64,000 bases of DNA, from NCBI GenBank assembly GCA_945888375.1, contig CAMCZZ010000011.1, forward strand, positions 1 through 64,000. The letters are read 5' to 3'. The notes under the pieces were generated by a model. The model saw only the letters and a program-made list of their open reading frames with translations, was not told the origin of the DNA and did not search any database. A program made the position numbers and the translations under genes. This document shows positions 52,144-62,020 of this stretch, piece after piece (position 1 is the stretch's first letter; every line of letters begins with the position of its first letter). The DNA is from Akkermansia muciniphila (GTDB lineage: Bacteria > Verrucomicrobiota > Verrucomicrobiia > Opitutales > Opitutaceae).

Positions 52144-53739
52144 TCAGCCGGCGATCAGGCTCTCGCCGGTCATTTCGGCCGGCTTGGCCAGGCCCATGAG
52201 GTGCAATACCGTCGGGGCGATGTCGGCGAGGCGGCCGCCGGCGCGCATCGGGGTCGCCTTGGTGAAGCCGGCGCCGACCACAAAGACCTCGACGAGGTTG
52301 AGGGTGTGGGCGGTGTGCGGGCCGGGGAGAACCGGGTCCCACATCTGCTCGGCGTTGCCGTGGTCGGCACAGACCACCGCGCGGCCATCGACGGTATGGA
52401 GGGCGGCGAGCAACTCGCCCACGCCGGCGTCGGTCGCCTCGCAGGCCCGGGTAGTGGCGGGAATGGAGCCGGTGTGGCCGACCATGTCGGGGTTGGCGTA
52501 GTTGACGATCACCAGACCGTATTGGCCGGAGAGGATGGCTTCCTTGCTCAGGCGCGTGACCTCGGCGGCGTTCATCTCGGGCTGCATATCGTAGGTCGCC
52601 ACCTTCGGGCTAGCCGGGCAGGCGCGGTCTTCGAGCGGGAACGGTTCCTTGCGGTAGTTATTGAAAAAGAAGGTGACGTGCGGGTTTTTCTCGGTCTCGG
52701 CGCAGCGGAACTGCCCGATGCCGGCGGCAGCCACGACCTCGCCGAGGATGTTTTTCAACTTGGGCGGCTTGGGCGATATGATGTGCACCGGCAGGCCGGC
52801 CTCATACTCGGTCATGGTGGCATAGAAGAGGTCGAGCTTCGGGCCGCGATCAAAGCCGGAGAAGTCGTCCATCACGAAGGCGCGGGTAATCTCACGGGGG
52901 CGGTCGCCGCGGTAGTTGTAGAACACGACCGCATCCCCATCGGCGAAGTGGGCGAGCGGCTGGCCGGTGACCGGATCGAGGATGGCGGTGGCCGCGACAA
53001 ACTCGTCGCCCTTCTGGGTCTCGGAGAGGGGGTGCTCGTAATAATGCTGGATGGCGGCCTCGGCGGAGGTCGCGGTGGCGGCAACGGCGCGGCCGGTGAG
53101 GAGGTCGTAGGCCTTTTGCACGCGTTCCCAGCGGTTGTCGCGGTCCATGGCCCAGAAGCGGCCGGTGATAGTGGCGATGCGACCGTAGCGGCCGAGCTCG
53201 ACGATCTTGGCCTCGACCTGGCGGATAAAGCCCAGCGCGGACGAAGGCGCCGTGTCACGACCATCGGTAAAGCCATGCACAAAGACGCGGTCGCCGGCGA
53301 TGCCATCGGCCTTGGCCTGGGCGAGCAGACCATAAAGGTGCTCCAGCATGCCGTGCACGCCGCCGTCGGAGACGATGCCCATGAGGTGCAGCTTGGCGGC
53401 GGGATTGGCGCGGAGGCGGGCGAGCACGCCATGCCAGGTGGCGTTGTGCGCGAGCTGTTTTTCGGAGAAGAGTTTGTTCAGGCGGACGAGTTCCTGGTCC
53501 ACGATGCGGCCGGCGCCGATATTCTCGTGGCCGACCTCGGAGTTGCCCATCTGGCCGTCGGGCAGGCCGACGTCGAGGCCGCTGGCGGAGACGTAAGCGA
53601 CGGGCGCGGAGGCCTGCAGCGCGTCGTCCGTCGGCTTCCTGGCGAGGGCGACGGCGTTGGTGGAGGCCTGCTCCGGGTGGGGATTGCGGCCCCAGCCGTC
53701 GCGGATGATGAGGAGAACGGGTTTGCGCGCGGTGCTCAT
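52144..53739 (-). CDS. gpmI: 2,3-bisphosphoglycerate-independent phosphoglycerate mutase
   Basis: 531 residues. It interconverts 3- and 2-phosphoglycerate in glycolysis using two manganese ions. Metal and phosphate motifs are plain: LLIIRDGWGRNP (first Asp), GLPDGQMGNSEVGHENIGAG with the catalytic Ser, HGFTDGRDTAPSSALGF, YNYRGDRPREITRAF, ANPDMVGHTGSIPATTRACEATD and VVCADHGNAEQMWD. The alkaline-phosphatase-like domain encloses the phosphotransferase domain as usual. It is the first gene of the operon with pfkB-like, tmk and holB and diverges from guaB. Confidence 0.96.
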   Translation of the reverse strand: MSTARKPVLLIIRDGWGRNPHPEQASTNAVALARKPTDDALQASAPVAYVSASGLDVGLPDGQMGNSEVGHENIGAGRIVDQELVRLNKLFSEKQLAHNATWHGVLARLRANPAAKLHLMGIVSDGGVHGMLEHLYGLLAQAKADGIAGDRVFVHGFTDGRDTAPSSALGFIRQVEAKIVELGRYGRIATITGRFWAMDRDNRWERVQKAYDLLTGRAVAATATSAEAAIQHYYEHPLSETQKGDEFVAATAILDPVTGQPLAHFADGDAVVFYNYRGDRPREITRAFVMDDFSGFDRGPKLDLFYATMTEYEAGLPVHIISPKPPKLKNILGEVVAAAGIGQFRCAETEKNPHVTFFFNNYRKEPFPLEDRACPASPKVATYDMQPEMNAAEVTRLSKEAILSGQYGLVIVNYANPDMVGHTGSIPATTRACEATDAGVGELLAALHTVDGRAVVCADHGNAEQMWDPVLPGPHTAHTLNLVEVFVVGAGFTKATPMRAGGRLADIAPTVLHLMGLAKPAEMTGESLIAG

Positions 53740-53977
53740 AGGATGGTGAAACCGCTAGCCATGACGCACCCGACCCCATGCGGTCAAGGAAGGCGCACGC
53801 CTAGCCGCTGGCCTCTTTCCCCCCAATCCGGCCGATACCGCCGCACGTCGGAGAATCATGCCAAAATCCCACAACTAAATGCCGCCGCCACGCCGCCCCC
53901 CAGCGCCCGTCCCCGCCAGCCGCCAGAAAATGCGGTTGCGCGCACCGCTCCGCCGCCCCCTCATCCGTCGGCAACTC

Positions 53978-55558
53978 ATGAATCCAGTTGCCTCGTCCAC
54001 CGCTCCGCTCGCCGACGCCGATTTTTACCTGCCGGCCGAACGCTTTTTCCCGGCCAACCTGCCCGTCGCCCTGACCTTTGACGACGTCTCCCTGGCCACC
54101 CTCTACTCGGATATCCTGCCACGCGACGCTGACACCGGCACCCGCCTATCCGAGCGCCTGCAACTGTCCATCCCGGTGGTCTCGTCGGACATGGATACAG
54201 TCACCGAATCCCGCATGGCCATCACCATGGCGCTGAACGGCGGCCTCGGCCTGATCCACTACAACATGCCGGCGAAGGAGCAGGTGAAAGAGGTCGCCCG
54301 GGTAAAGCGCCACATCCACGGCCTCATCCAGGACCCCATCACCGTCACCCCCGACCAGTTGATTGGTGACATCCTCGCCCTCGTGGAGATGAAAAAATAC
54401 GGCTTCCGCACCTTTCCCGTGCTCGACGCCGCCGGCAAACTCGTCGGCCTGCTGCCCGGCTCCGCCGTGCGCGAGCGCTACAAGGCCCGCCGCGTCTCCG
54501 AGACCATGACCCCGCGCGGCGAACTGCTCACCCTCAACGCCCGCCAGCTCCAGCCCGATCCGATCAAGGCCGCCGACGCGTTTTTCACCGAACACGTGGG
54601 CATCCACAAGATGCTCGTGGTCGACGACCATGACCACCTCCGCGGCCTGGTGACCTTCTCCGACGTCGATCGCATCATGACCGACGCCAAATCGCGCCGG
54701 AAACCCGCCCGCGACGCCGATTTCCGCCTCGTCGTCGGCGCCGCCATCGCCCCCGTGCGCCTACCGGACGGCACCCTCGATCGCGACTCCATCCTCACCC
54801 ACGTCGGCCACCTGATGGAGGAGAACATCGACGCCATCGCCATCTCCACCGCCCACGGCCACACCGCCGGGGTCGGCGATATGGTGAAAATGATCCGTGG
54901 CGCTTTCCCCGCCCTCGCCATCATCGCGGGCAACGTTACCTCCGGCGCAGGAGTCGAGTTCCTTGCCGCTTGCGGCGCCGATACCATCAAGGTCGGCCAG
55001 GGGCCCGGCTCGATCTGCACCACCCGCATCGTGGCCGGCGTCGGCATACCCCAGCTTACCGCGCTCTACGTCGCCGCCCGCGCCGCCCGCGCCCGCGGGG
55101 TGCGTATTCTGGCCGACGGGGGCATCACCAAGTCCGGGGATATCGTGAAAGCCCTCACCCTGGCCGACGGCGTTATCCTCGGAGGCTTGCTCGCCGGCTG
55201 CCGCGAGGCGCCGGGCGAGATCATGGAGATCAACGGCAAACTCTATAAACAGTATCGCGGCATGGGCTCGCTCGCCGCCATGAAGGCCGGCAGCGCCGCC
55301 CGCTACGGTCACGACAAGACCGACGCCACCCGCAAGCTGACCGCCGAGGGCATCGAGGCTCTGAAAGAGGTCTCGGGAAGCACCGACGACGTGCTGGCCA
55401 ACCTCGTCGGCGGCCTGCAAAGCGGCATGGGCTACCTCGGCGCCAAAGACCTCCCCGCCCTGCGCGAAAAGGCCCGCTACATCCGCGTGTCCCCCGCCGG
55501 CCAGAAAGAGGCCTCGCCGCACGACGTGATCGAGATCAAGGCCGGCACCAAGGGCTGA
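53978..55558 (+). CDS. guaB: IMP dehydrogenase
   Basis: 526 residues from the ATG of [18 protein letters not shown]; the open frame upstream is Pro/Arg-rich and not similar to the family. It oxidises IMP to XMP, the first step toward GMP. TIM-barrel parts: [33 protein letters not shown], catalytic Cys in [18 protein letters not shown]-binding [12 protein letters not shown] and the mobile flap [21 protein letters not shown]. Two CBS motifs lie at about 125-235. It is followed by a PurA-like gene, joining both branches of purine synthesis. Confidence 0.96.
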   Translation: MNPVASSTAPLADADFYLPAERFFPANLPVALTFDDVSLATLYSDILPRDADTGTRLSERLQLSIPVVSSDMDTVTESRMAITMALNGGLGLIHYNMPAKEQVKEVARVKRHIHGLIQDPITVTPDQLIGDILALVEMKKYGFRTFPVLDAAGKLVGLLPGSAVRERYKARRVSETMTPRGELLTLNARQLQPDPIKAADAFFTEHVGIHKMLVVDDHDHLRGLVTFSDVDRIMTDAKSRRKPARDADFRLVVGAAIAPVRLPDGTLDRDSILTHVGHLMEENIDAIAISTAHGHTAGVGDMVKMIRGAFPALAIIAGNVTSGAGVEFLAACGADTIKVGQGPGSICTTRIVAGVGIPQLTALYVAARAARARGVRILADGGITKSGDIVKALTLADGVILGGLLAGCREAPGEIMEINGKLYKQYRGMGSLAAMKAGSAARYGHDKTDATRKLTAEGIEALKEVSGSTDDVLANLVGGLQSGMGYLGAKDLPALREKARYIRVSPAGQKEASPHDVIEIKAGTKG

Positions 55559-55647
55559 GCCGGGCGCCCGATCAGGTTGCTCGAGAGCTCGCGTTTCCGG
55601 CATTGCCCGAGAAGGGCTCGGTCGTTTTTGCTACTCGTTTTTCCGCC

Positions 55648-57189
55648 ATGCCCCTCCTCCCCTTTACCAGCCGCCTCATCGCCGATGTAGGCATCTCCCT
55701 CGGCGACGAGGGCAAGGGCCGCTTGATCCCGGAGGTAGAGCATGAGCTGCGCCACGGCCCCCACCCCGTGACGGTGGTCCTCAAGGTCAATGGCGGGGCC
55801 AACTCCGGCCACACCGCCGCCGGCATCAAGCTGAACCTCCTCCCCTCCGGCGTGGTCGAGCGCGGCGTCGCCCATCTCGCGATCGGCGCCGGCGTGGTCG
55901 CCGATCCCCGCAAGGCCTGGTGGGAAGCCATGCCGCTGGAGAAAAAGGGCTACAACGTCCTCGCCCGCCTCGTGCTGGACGAGCGCACCATGGTCTCGGA
56001 TCTCACCCACCGCCTGCTCGATCTCGCCTGGGAAGATTACCGGGTAAATGTGCTCGCCGAGGAGCCGCGCGGCTCCACCGGTCGCGGCATCACCCCCGCC
56101 TACGCCGACGAGGTCGGCCAGTGGCAGATCACCTTCGCCGATTTCCTCGGCGACCGCGCCGATTTCGCCCGCAAGCTCTCCCAACGCGCCGACCGCGCCC
56201 TGCGCACCATCCGGCACGTTTGCCAGGTCTCGCCCGAGACCTTTGCCAGCTTCTTTGACAAGCTGTCCGCCGCCGAGCTGCGCGCCAACGCCGAGGCACT
56301 CGAGCTCGGGGTGTTCACCGCCGCGGAGTTTGATTTTATCCGTTTCCGCGGCACCGAGCCCTTCAGCCTTAATTTGGAAGCCCTGATCGAGACCTACTGG
56401 CAGGCCGGCCGCCGCCTCGCCAAAAACATCGGCGAGGTCCGCGAGCTGGTGCTGCGCGAACTCCACGCGGGCCACACCATCATCGGCGAGTTCGGCCAGG
56501 CCTACTGGCTCGATAAACGCCACGGCTACTCGCCGAATGTCACCGCCTCGCACACCTTTACCCCGGAGTTTTTCGAGAGCGCCGGCATCCCGGTGCAGGC
56601 CATCCATACCTTCGGCGTCGCCAAGGCCTACGATACCAAGGTCGGCACCCACGTATTCCTCACCCAGATGGACGACACGCACCCGCTGGCCGCGTTGCTG
56701 AAACGCCTCGAGTTCGGCACCAGCACCGGCCGCCAGCGCATGGTGGGTTGGTATGATGCCGTGGAAAAAGGCGACGCCCTCCGCTACGGCGGCTTCCAGG
56801 ACGTGATGATCAACAAGCTCGACGCCCTCACCCACCGCGGCGAGTGGAACTCCGATCTGCTGGTTTGCGTCGCCTACGAGGACGCCGCGGGCGTGCGCCA
56901 CCACCACGTGCCGCGCAACGACGCCGTGCGCAAAACCCTGCGCCCCGTCTACGAACGCTTCGCCGGCTGGAGCGAGGATATCGCCCACGTGCGCCACTTC
57001 GACGATCTGCCGGTCAACGCCCGCCGCTACGTCGCCGGCATGATGCGCAGTTTGCTCGCCGTCGCCTACCAGGGCGACCGCTGGCCCCACGAGAGCCGCC
57101 TGCCCAACCTCCGCTACCTTGGCGTCGGCCCCGAGCCGTCCCAGATCATCAAGGACGTGCCCCCCACCTCCGAACTGATCCGGTTGTAA
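55648..57189 (+). CDS. purA: Adenylosuccinate synthetase, long divergent form
   Basis: 513 residues from the ATG of [18 protein letters not shown], longer than the usual 430. Motifs can be lined up with Pur[15 protein letters not shown] (P-loop-like GDEGKGK), [12 protein letters not shown] (NAGHT, catalytic His), [25 protein letters not shown] (GTTGRGIGPAY) and [16 protein letters not shown] (TGRPRRCGWFD). It would condense IMP with aspartate using GTP. Several otherwise invariant positions differ (K to R in the P-loop, N to S in GHT). The neighbour guaB supports a purine role, but a related specificity remains possible. Confidence 0.8.
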   Translation: MPLLPFTSRLIADVGISLGDEGKGRLIPEVEHELRHGPHPVTVVLKVNGGANSGHTAAGIKLNLLPSGVVERGVAHLAIGAGVVADPRKAWWEAMPLEKKGYNVLARLVLDERTMVSDLTHRLLDLAWEDYRVNVLAEEPRGSTGRGITPAYADEVGQWQITFADFLGDRADFARKLSQRADRALRTIRHVCQVSPETFASFFDKLSAAELRANAEALELGVFTAAEFDFIRFRGTEPFSLNLEALIETYWQAGRRLAKNIGEVRELVLRELHAGHTIIGEFGQAYWLDKRHGYSPNVTASHTFTPEFFESAGIPVQAIHTFGVAKAYDTKVGTHVFLTQMDDTHPLAALLKRLEFGTSTGRQRMVGWYDAVEKGDALRYGGFQDVMINKLDALTHRGEWNSDLLVCVAYEDAAGVRHHHVPRNDAVRKTLRPVYERFAGWSEDIAHVRHFDDLPVNARRYVAGMMRSLLAVAYQGDRWPHESRLPNLRYLGVGPEPSQIIKDVPPTSELIRL

Positions 57190-57248
57190 GCAGAACAGCA
57201 CGAGCGCCGTCGGCCCCGCTAAAGCCCGGCGCCATCCGCCGGCCCGGC

Positions 57249-57380
57249 CTACTTCTTTTTGCTTTTACGCACCGGCTTGTCGCCCTGCGCATTCTTGAAT
57301 TTGGGCACCTCCGTCTGCTTGGCGAGAAACCGCTGGTTGGCCCGCTGGTCCTTGACGGTGGGAAGGTATTTGGCGCCCAT
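57249..57380 (-). CDS. Small basic protein of 43 residues
   Basis: An ATG with GAGG eight bases upstream opens MGAKYLPTVKDQRANQRFL and ends in GDKPVRKSKKK. About 30 percent of residues are Lys or Arg, with hardly any of the Arg/Pro/Ala bias seen in chance frames of this genome, and there are no hydrophobic stretches. It is the last gene of the ruvC unit, 50 bases after the preceding gene. The size and charge suggest binding to RNA or the ribosome, but I do not recognise it. Confidence 0.65.
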   Translation of the reverse strand: MGAKYLPTVKDQRANQRFLAKQTEVPKFKNAQGDKPVRKSKKK

Positions 57381-57430
57381 GCCCGCAGCCTCGCGCCCGG
57401 ATCACTTGACGACAACTGCAAACCGGCGAC

Positions 57431-57781
57431 TCAGCGCATGGCCGGGCGCAATTCGCGGCGCAGTGCGCCCGCCAGAATCACCTGCTCACGACAGGCGGCG
57501 TGGATCTCCTCCGGCGTCACCGCCGCACCGGCCTCGACGCGAAAGGCCAGTTGCAAGGCGACCCCCGGAGGAAACTTCGCCGTTTCCAGACGACGCGTGA
57601 CCTGCTCCAGCAAACCGCGGGCGCGCGATTCAATCACCAGAAAAACCGCCTGGCCCGCCGCCGTTTCCGCATAAACCACGGCTACGCCCGAGGCGTCCGG
57701 AGTCAGTTTTTCGGCGATCTCCGCCGCCGCGCAGAGCGTCAGTCCATAGCGCGTCGCCCAGTCGTTTTGAGGTGTTGTCAT
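57431..57781 (-). CDS. Unrecognised small protein downstream of ruvC
   Basis: 116 residues. Composition is that of a soluble alpha/beta protein: GVAVVYAETAAGQAVFLVIESRARGLLEQV, FRVEAGAAVTPEEIHAACREQVILAG. No motif was recognised and no signal peptide is present. It lies 59 bases after ruvC on the same strand and before the small basic protein, so it is likely part of that operon. Confidence 0.7.
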   Translation of the reverse strand: MTTPQNDWATRYGLTLCAAAEIAEKLTPDASGVAVVYAETAAGQAVFLVIESRARGLLEQVTRRLETAKFPPGVALQLAFRVEAGAAVTPEEIHAACREQVILAGALRRELRPAMR

Positions 57782-57840
57782 TCACCACAGTCCCCGCGCT
57801 CCGCCCCCAACACAATGAGTTTGTCGGCTACCGCCGGACC

Positions 57841-58509
57841 TCAACCGCGCCAGGTATAGGCGTGGCAGAGGGCCACGCCCGCCGCGTCCGCTTCATCGCT
57901 TGCGAGCATGCGCCCGTGGCCGAGCAAGGCCATGACGGTGCGGGCCATCTGCTCTTTGCTCGCCCGGCCGGCCCCAACCACCGCCTGCTTCACCCGTAGC
58001 GGCGCATATTCCCAAATCTCGGTGTGGCCTTGCAAAGCCACCGCCGCGATCGCCGCGCCGCGCGCCGCGCCGAGGATCTGGGCGGTCTGAAAGTTTTGCA
58101 CGTAGATGGTCTGCTCGAGCGCCACATGGCGGACTTGGAAATCGCGCAAAAAAACCGTCACCGCCTTGGAGATCTCCCCCAGTGCGAAAGCCATGCTTTT
58201 TTTGGGCGGCACCGCGACCGTGCGGCAGCTCAATAAAACCGGATCCCGGCCGGGGTGAAACTCCACCAGCGCCAGACCCGTGCCCCGCAATGACGGGTCG
58301 ATACCCAGCACTTGGCCGGAAAAGGAAACCCGCATAGCCCCGGCCAGCGGGTGTGGCGCGGGCCCCGCCGAACCGCGCAGGGCACCCACCGGCAGCACCG
58401 TGCCCACCGGCACCTTGAGCGGCCCGCCCCCAGGACGGCCGGCAGTCGCCGACCCGGCACCCGCCGCCAGTTTCGCCGCCCAGAGTTGCCTGACGTTTTT
58501 CGTGGCCAT
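57841..58509 (-). CDS. ruvC: Holliday junction resolvase RuvC with an N-terminal extension
   Basis: 222 residues. RuvC cuts Holliday junctions during recombination. The RNase H-fold residues are present: Asp in VLGIDPSLRGTG, Glu in HVALEQTIYVQN and Asp-x-x-Asp in ASDEADAAGVAL. Residues 1-58, before MRVSFSGQVLGID, are Gly/Pro/Ala-rich and not part of the usual 165-170-residue enzyme. I keep the long form because AGGTG stands seven bases before its ATG, while the internal ATG at 58335 has no good site. RuvA and RuvB are not nearby. Confidence 0.92.
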   Translation of the reverse strand: MATKNVRQLWAAKLAAGAGSATAGRPGGGPLKVPVGTVLPVGALRGSAGPAPHPLAGAMRVSFSGQVLGIDPSLRGTGLALVEFHPGRDPVLLSCRTVAVPPKKSMAFALGEISKAVTVFLRDFQVRHVALEQTIYVQNFQTAQILGAARGAAIAAVALQGHTEIWEYAPLRVKQAVVGAGRASKEQMARTVMALLGHGRMLASDEADAAGVALCHAYTWRG

Positions 58510-58525
58510 GTCTTAACACCTAGCC

Positions 58526-59266
58526 TCAGCCGCTCAGGAGCTTCAGTCCAGCCACCGCGCTAAAAAACAACGCCAGCCTCTCAAACCATTTGGCCGATAC
58601 GCGCGGCAACAACCAGCGTCCAAACCAGGCCCCCGCCAGCACCGCCGGCGCGAGCAGGAGATTCAGCCGGAGGCTTTCCCCGGTGATCAGCCCCAGCCCG
58701 ACCATGAAAGGCACCTTGAACAAGTTGAGCAGGAGAAAAAAGACCGAGGCGGTGCCGACAAAGGCCAGCTTGGGCAGACGCATGGCCAGCAGGTAGATCG
58801 TCATCAACGGCCCCGCTGCATTGGCAACAAGGGTGGTGAAGCCGGCCAGCACGCCCACCGTCGGAGCCAGCACCGGGCCGGGCGCGGCCGGTTCGCCCCG
58901 GGCGGCCGCGCGTTTGCGCAGAAGGTGCAGCGCCACCAAAGCCAGGATAATGCCGCCGACCAGCCACTGCGCCGACCGGTTGTCCAGACGCCCCATGGCC
59001 AAGGCCCCGAGCACCACCCCCGCCGCCGTCCAAGGGAACAAGCGCCAAAGGTGTTTCCACTCAGTGTGCTGGCAATAGGCGGAGACCGCCACCAGGTCTC
59101 CGCACAAGAGCAGGGGCAACACAAAGCCGCTGGCCTGGCGGGTGGGCATGAGGTTGGCGAAAATCGCCACGAAGAGCATGCCGATGCCGGGCACGCCCGT
59201 CTTGGAAAGGCCGACGATGCCAGCGGCGTAAACCGCTAGGACCCACTCCCCGGTATCGAAGGTCAC
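58526..59266 (-). CDS. TauE/SafE (TSUP) family permease
   Basis: 246 residues from a GTG start that overlaps the recF stop codon (GTGA). Eight membrane segments with family features [23 protein letters not shown] and [23 protein letters not shown]. Members move sulfite, taurine-derived or other small organic anions out of the cell. It is co-translated with recF, which is probably a chance of operon structure and not a functional link. Confidence 0.93.
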   Translation of the reverse strand: MTFDTGEWVLAVYAAGIVGLSKTGVPGIGMLFVAIFANLMPTRQASGFVLPLLLCGDLVAVSAYCQHTEWKHLWRLFPWTAAGVVLGALAMGRLDNRSAQWLVGGIILALVALHLLRKRAAARGEPAAPGPVLAPTVGVLAGFTTLVANAAGPLMTIYLLAMRLPKLAFVGTASVFFLLLNLFKVPFMVGLGLITGESLRLNLLLAPAVLAGAWFGRWLLPRVSAKWFERLALFFSAVAGLKLLSG

Positions 59267-60354
59267 GGCTGGCCCTCCCGCGCCCGGAACCCGCCCGCCA
59301 CCACCTCAAAAATCTCCCACGCCCCCAGCTCGGCTTCGGGCAGGCCGGTGCCCGTCGCCAGAATCTGCCGCTCCTGCCCGAGCGATGCCCAGAACCGACG
59401 CCGCCGCGCCGGATCGAGCTCGCCGAGCACATCATCCGCGAGGAGCACGGGCTCCACCCCCGTGCGCGCCCGCACGAGCGCCACCTGCGCCAAACGCAGG
59501 GCGAGCACCAGGCTGCGTTGCTGCCCCTCGGAGCCGTAGTCGCGCGCCGCGCGCCCGCCAATCTTGAGTCCGATGTCGTCGCGGTGCGGACCGGAGAGCG
59601 AAGCGCGAAACGCCAAATCGCGGGCGCGGGCCTTTTCGAAATGCGCCCGCCAATCATCGGCCCCGCCCTCGCCGGGCTCGGCATCCGCCTCATAGGCGAG
59701 GGAGGCCGGTTCGGCGTCCGCACTGAGGCTGGCGTAAGCCGCCGCCACGGCGGGCGCGAGCGCTTCCAGACCAGAGCGGCGACCGCCCACGAGCGCCGCG
59801 GCGGCAGCAGCGAGCGGAGATTCGAAGGCGGAAAGTTCTCCGGCCGGCGCCTGTCGTTTGAGCAACTGATTCCGGCCCTCCAACGCCCGATGGTAGCCTG
59901 ACAGCGCACGGAGGTAGTCCGCATCGACCCCCGCGAGCGCGAGATCCAGCCAGCGCCGCCGGAGCGCCGGGGCCCCGCGGACGAGTTGCTGGTCTTGCGA
60001 GGAAAAGACCACCGTGGGGAAACGCCCCAGAAAATCACCGATACGCCCCACACGCTCGCCATCGCAAACCACCTCCTTGCCGCCCGGCCGGAGGGTGATC
60101 ACGACGCGACTAGGTCCGAATTTTTCGTGCTCAAACTCCGCCGCCAAGGCGCCCTCGCGCTTGCCTTGGGCAATGAGCAGAGCCGTGTCGGACGTGCGGA
60201 AGGAACGCAACGCCGTCACGAAGCCGACCGCTTCGAGCAGGTTGGTTTTCCCCTGCCCGTTGGCGCCGACGAAGAACTGCTGCCCTCCCGCAAATGAAAA
60301 CTCCGCGAACGGAATGTTGCGCAGGTTCTGCAGGGTGAGACGGCGGAGACGCAT
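59263..60354 (-). CDS. recF: DNA replication and repair protein RecF
   Basis: 363 residues from [14 protein letters not shown]. RecF is an SMC-like ATPase that loads RecA at gaps. Walker A reads [16 protein letters not shown], the ABC signature is [20 protein letters not shown] and Walker B is [33 protein letters not shown] is typical. The length is normal. It starts after the Dabb gene (60 bases) and overlaps the TSUP gene by four bases. dnaA and dnaN are not adjacent here. Confidence 0.95.
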   Translation of the reverse strand: MRLRRLTLQNLRNIPFAEFSFAGGQQFFVGANGQGKTNLLEAVGFVTALRSFRTSDTALLIAQGKREGALAAEFEHEKFGPSRVVITLRPGGKEVVCDGERVGRIGDFLGRFPTVVFSSQDQQLVRGAPALRRRWLDLALAGVDADYLRALSGYHRALEGRNQLLKRQAPAGELSAFESPLAAAAAALVGGRRSGLEALAPAVAAAYASLSADAEPASLAYEADAEPGEGGADDWRAHFEKARARDLAFRASLSGPHRDDIGLKIGGRAARDYGSEGQQRSLVLALRLAQVALVRARTGVEPVLLADDVLGELDPARRRRFWASLGQERQILATGTGLPEAELGAWEIFEVVAGGFRAREGQP

Positions 60355-60414
60355 GAAGAGGGGTGCCGGCGGCAAGCGACCAGCCGCGACGACCGCGGCC
60401 AAAGGCGCCCTCGC

Positions 60415-60717
60415 TCAGGCCGCGTCGTAGATCTGCACGCGTTCCCAGCAGGTTTTGAATTTGTCCACAAAGGCCCGGTGCAGCGGGTGCACCTGGTAGG
60501 AATCATGCGCCGCGACGTCCGCAAATAGGATGGTCAGAGCAAAGGTATAGGTGGCATCCACCACGGGACGCGGCGGGATCGGGGCCGGGCCCCCGACATA
60601 GAGCCCGGCGACCGCCGGAATGGCGCGGAGTGAGTCCAGACCTTCCGTGCGAAAAGCCTGCCGTTGCGCAGCATCGAGATCGGAGCGGAGCCAAAAAATC
60701 ACAGTATGAACGAGCAT
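60415..60717 (-). CDS. Dabb-family (stress-responsive A/B barrel) protein
   Basis: 100 residues from MLVHTVIFWLRSDLDAAQRQ. A single dimeric alpha/beta-barrel domain: HTVIFWL at the start, GLYVGGPAP in the middle, YTFALTILFADVAAHDSYQVHPLHRAFVDKF near the end. Family members are heme-binding, plant-like stress proteins or small monooxygenase-like enzymes. No catalytic residues are evident. It is upstream of recF by 60 bases on the same strand. Confidence 0.92.
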   Translation of the reverse strand: MLVHTVIFWLRSDLDAAQRQAFRTEGLDSLRAIPAVAGLYVGGPAPIPPRPVVDATYTFALTILFADVAAHDSYQVHPLHRAFVDKFKTCWERVQIYDAA

Positions 60718-60825
60718 GATGGGTAGAGTATTCGCGCCGAGCGTCGTTCCCGCCCGAGCTCGTCCGCGAGATAAAAAACCCGTTGCCCGCCATCCCTCTC
60801 CGGTAAAGGATGGCCGTTTGCCGCC

Positions 60826-61131
60826 ATGCCCGCGCCCGCCAATATCCAGCTCATCGGCCCCGAGGTCGCCATCGCCTGGGATGACGGCGCCGAGACCTAT
60901 TTCCTGGGCGAAGAACTGCGCGCCGCCTCCCCCAGCGCCGAAAATATCGGCGAGCATGACATCCTCGGCAACCGCTACGGCGGCGACGGCCCGAAGCGCT
61001 TCCCCGGCGTGACTGTGCGCAGTTGGGAAAAAGTGGGAAACTACGCCCTGCGTTTCGATTTCAGCGACGGTCATCGCACCGGACTTTTTTCCTACGATTA
61101 CCTGCGCGAGCTGGCCGCCCGCCCGCACTAG
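60826..61131 (+). CDS. DUF971-domain protein
   Basis: 101 residues. The domain is that of the N-terminal part of gamma-butyrobetaine hydroxylase, often free-standing in bacteria near Fe-S-protein genes: VAIAWDDGAETYFLGEELRAASPSAEN, VTVRSWEKVGNYALRFDFSDGHRTGLFSYDYLREL (in parts). The free form is linked to iron-sulfur cluster handling in some species. Cys ligands are absent here. hisI follows 30 bases downstream. Confidence 0.9.
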   Translation: MPAPANIQLIGPEVAIAWDDGAETYFLGEELRAASPSAENIGEHDILGNRYGGDGPKRFPGVTVRSWEKVGNYALRFDFSDGHRTGLFSYDYLRELAARPH

Positions 61132-61161
61132 CCGCGCCGCCGCCCGCCTCCCTTTTTGCCC

Positions 61162-61608
61162 ATGTCGTTTCCCGCCCGCACCACCCTCCCTGAGATCGAG
61201 CTCGGCTCGACCCTCCAGCCGAAATTCGGTCCCGACGGCCTCCTGCCCTGCATCACGCAGGACCACGCCAGCGGACAGGTTTTGATGTTCGCCTTCATGA
61301 ACGCCGAGTCCCTCGCCCACACTCTGCGGACCAAAAAAGCCACCTACTGGAGCCGCTCCCGCAACAAGCTTTGGGTTAAAGGCGAAGAGTCCGGCAACGT
61401 GCAATGGGTCAAAGAGCTCTACACGGACTGCGATCAGGACGTGATCCTGCTGAAGGTTGACCAAAGCGGCTCCGCCAACGCCTCCTGTCACAACGGCTAC
61501 CAGAGCTGCTTCTACCGCCGTTTGGAGGATCTCGACGGAGCCGATTTTAAATTAGGCTTCACCGCCGAACGTCTTTTCGATCCAGCCACCGTTTATAAAA
61601 AGAAGTAA
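61162..61608 (+). CDS. hisI: Phosphoribosyl-AMP cyclohydrolase
   Basis: 148 residues from the ATG of [14 protein letters not shown]; a TTG just upstream would add two. It opens the purine ring in histidine synthesis. Catalytic and metal motifs: [47 protein letters not shown] (DxDxD) and [13 protein letters not shown], with the zinc-binding cysteines. It is a stand-alone form without the HisE domain. Other his genes are elsewhere. Confidence 0.96.
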   Translation: MSFPARTTLPEIELGSTLQPKFGPDGLLPCITQDHASGQVLMFAFMNAESLAHTLRTKKATYWSRSRNKLWVKGEESGNVQWVKELYTDCDQDVILLKVDQSGSANASCHNGYQSCFYRRLEDLDGADFKLGFTAERLFDPATVYKKK

Positions 61609-62020
61609 ACGTCCGGCAGTCATCGCCTCCCCCGTCCGGCCTTGGGCGTGCCTGCCTCTGCAACAGAATCTTTCAGTTGGACAGCGGTGCCGCGAGACGA
61701 GGGGGCGAGCGCATTTCGGTGCAGCCCGGGTAAAGGACGGAGCGAGGCGGAGGGTGAGCCCGCGGAGCAACACTACCCGAAGGGTCTTTTTAGCCAAGGG
61801 GCCCGCCAAAGGCGCCGCCCGGTCGCCTCAAAGCGACCCGGGCAACTGGATGATCTCGGCTGAGCGGAAAACTCGTCTCTGACGGTCCCCGAAAATCCGT
61901 ATTCCACCCGCCAAAGGCGGTTTGAGCCGGGTCCAGTCGCGGCGGAGTGCTGCCTGGAGTGTTTTTCGTGGTTCCCACCGGCTGGGCTGGAGTCAATCAT
62001 CGCCGTTCCGCAGCGCCGCC
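61609..62020. other. Intergenic stretch between hisI and trhO
   Basis: 412 bases without a supported gene. The word CCCGCCAAAGGCG occurs at about 61802-61814 and again at 61907-61919. Small hairpins with short T-runs (ACCC-GAA-GGGT then CTTTTT near 61774-61791) could end the hisI transcript. The promoter of trhO should lie in the last 100 bases. No RNA gene was recognised. Confidence 0.4.

Noticed and set aside
50335-54081. Two long plus-strand frames of 591 and 626 codons opposite tmk, pfkB and gpmI
   Set aside because: They are mirror images of well-supported genes on the other strand. The second also runs into the true guaB start region in another frame.
55477-57201. 574-codon minus-strand frame opposite purA
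   Set aside because: It is antisense to the PurA-like gene, which carries all family motifs. The opposite frame has none.
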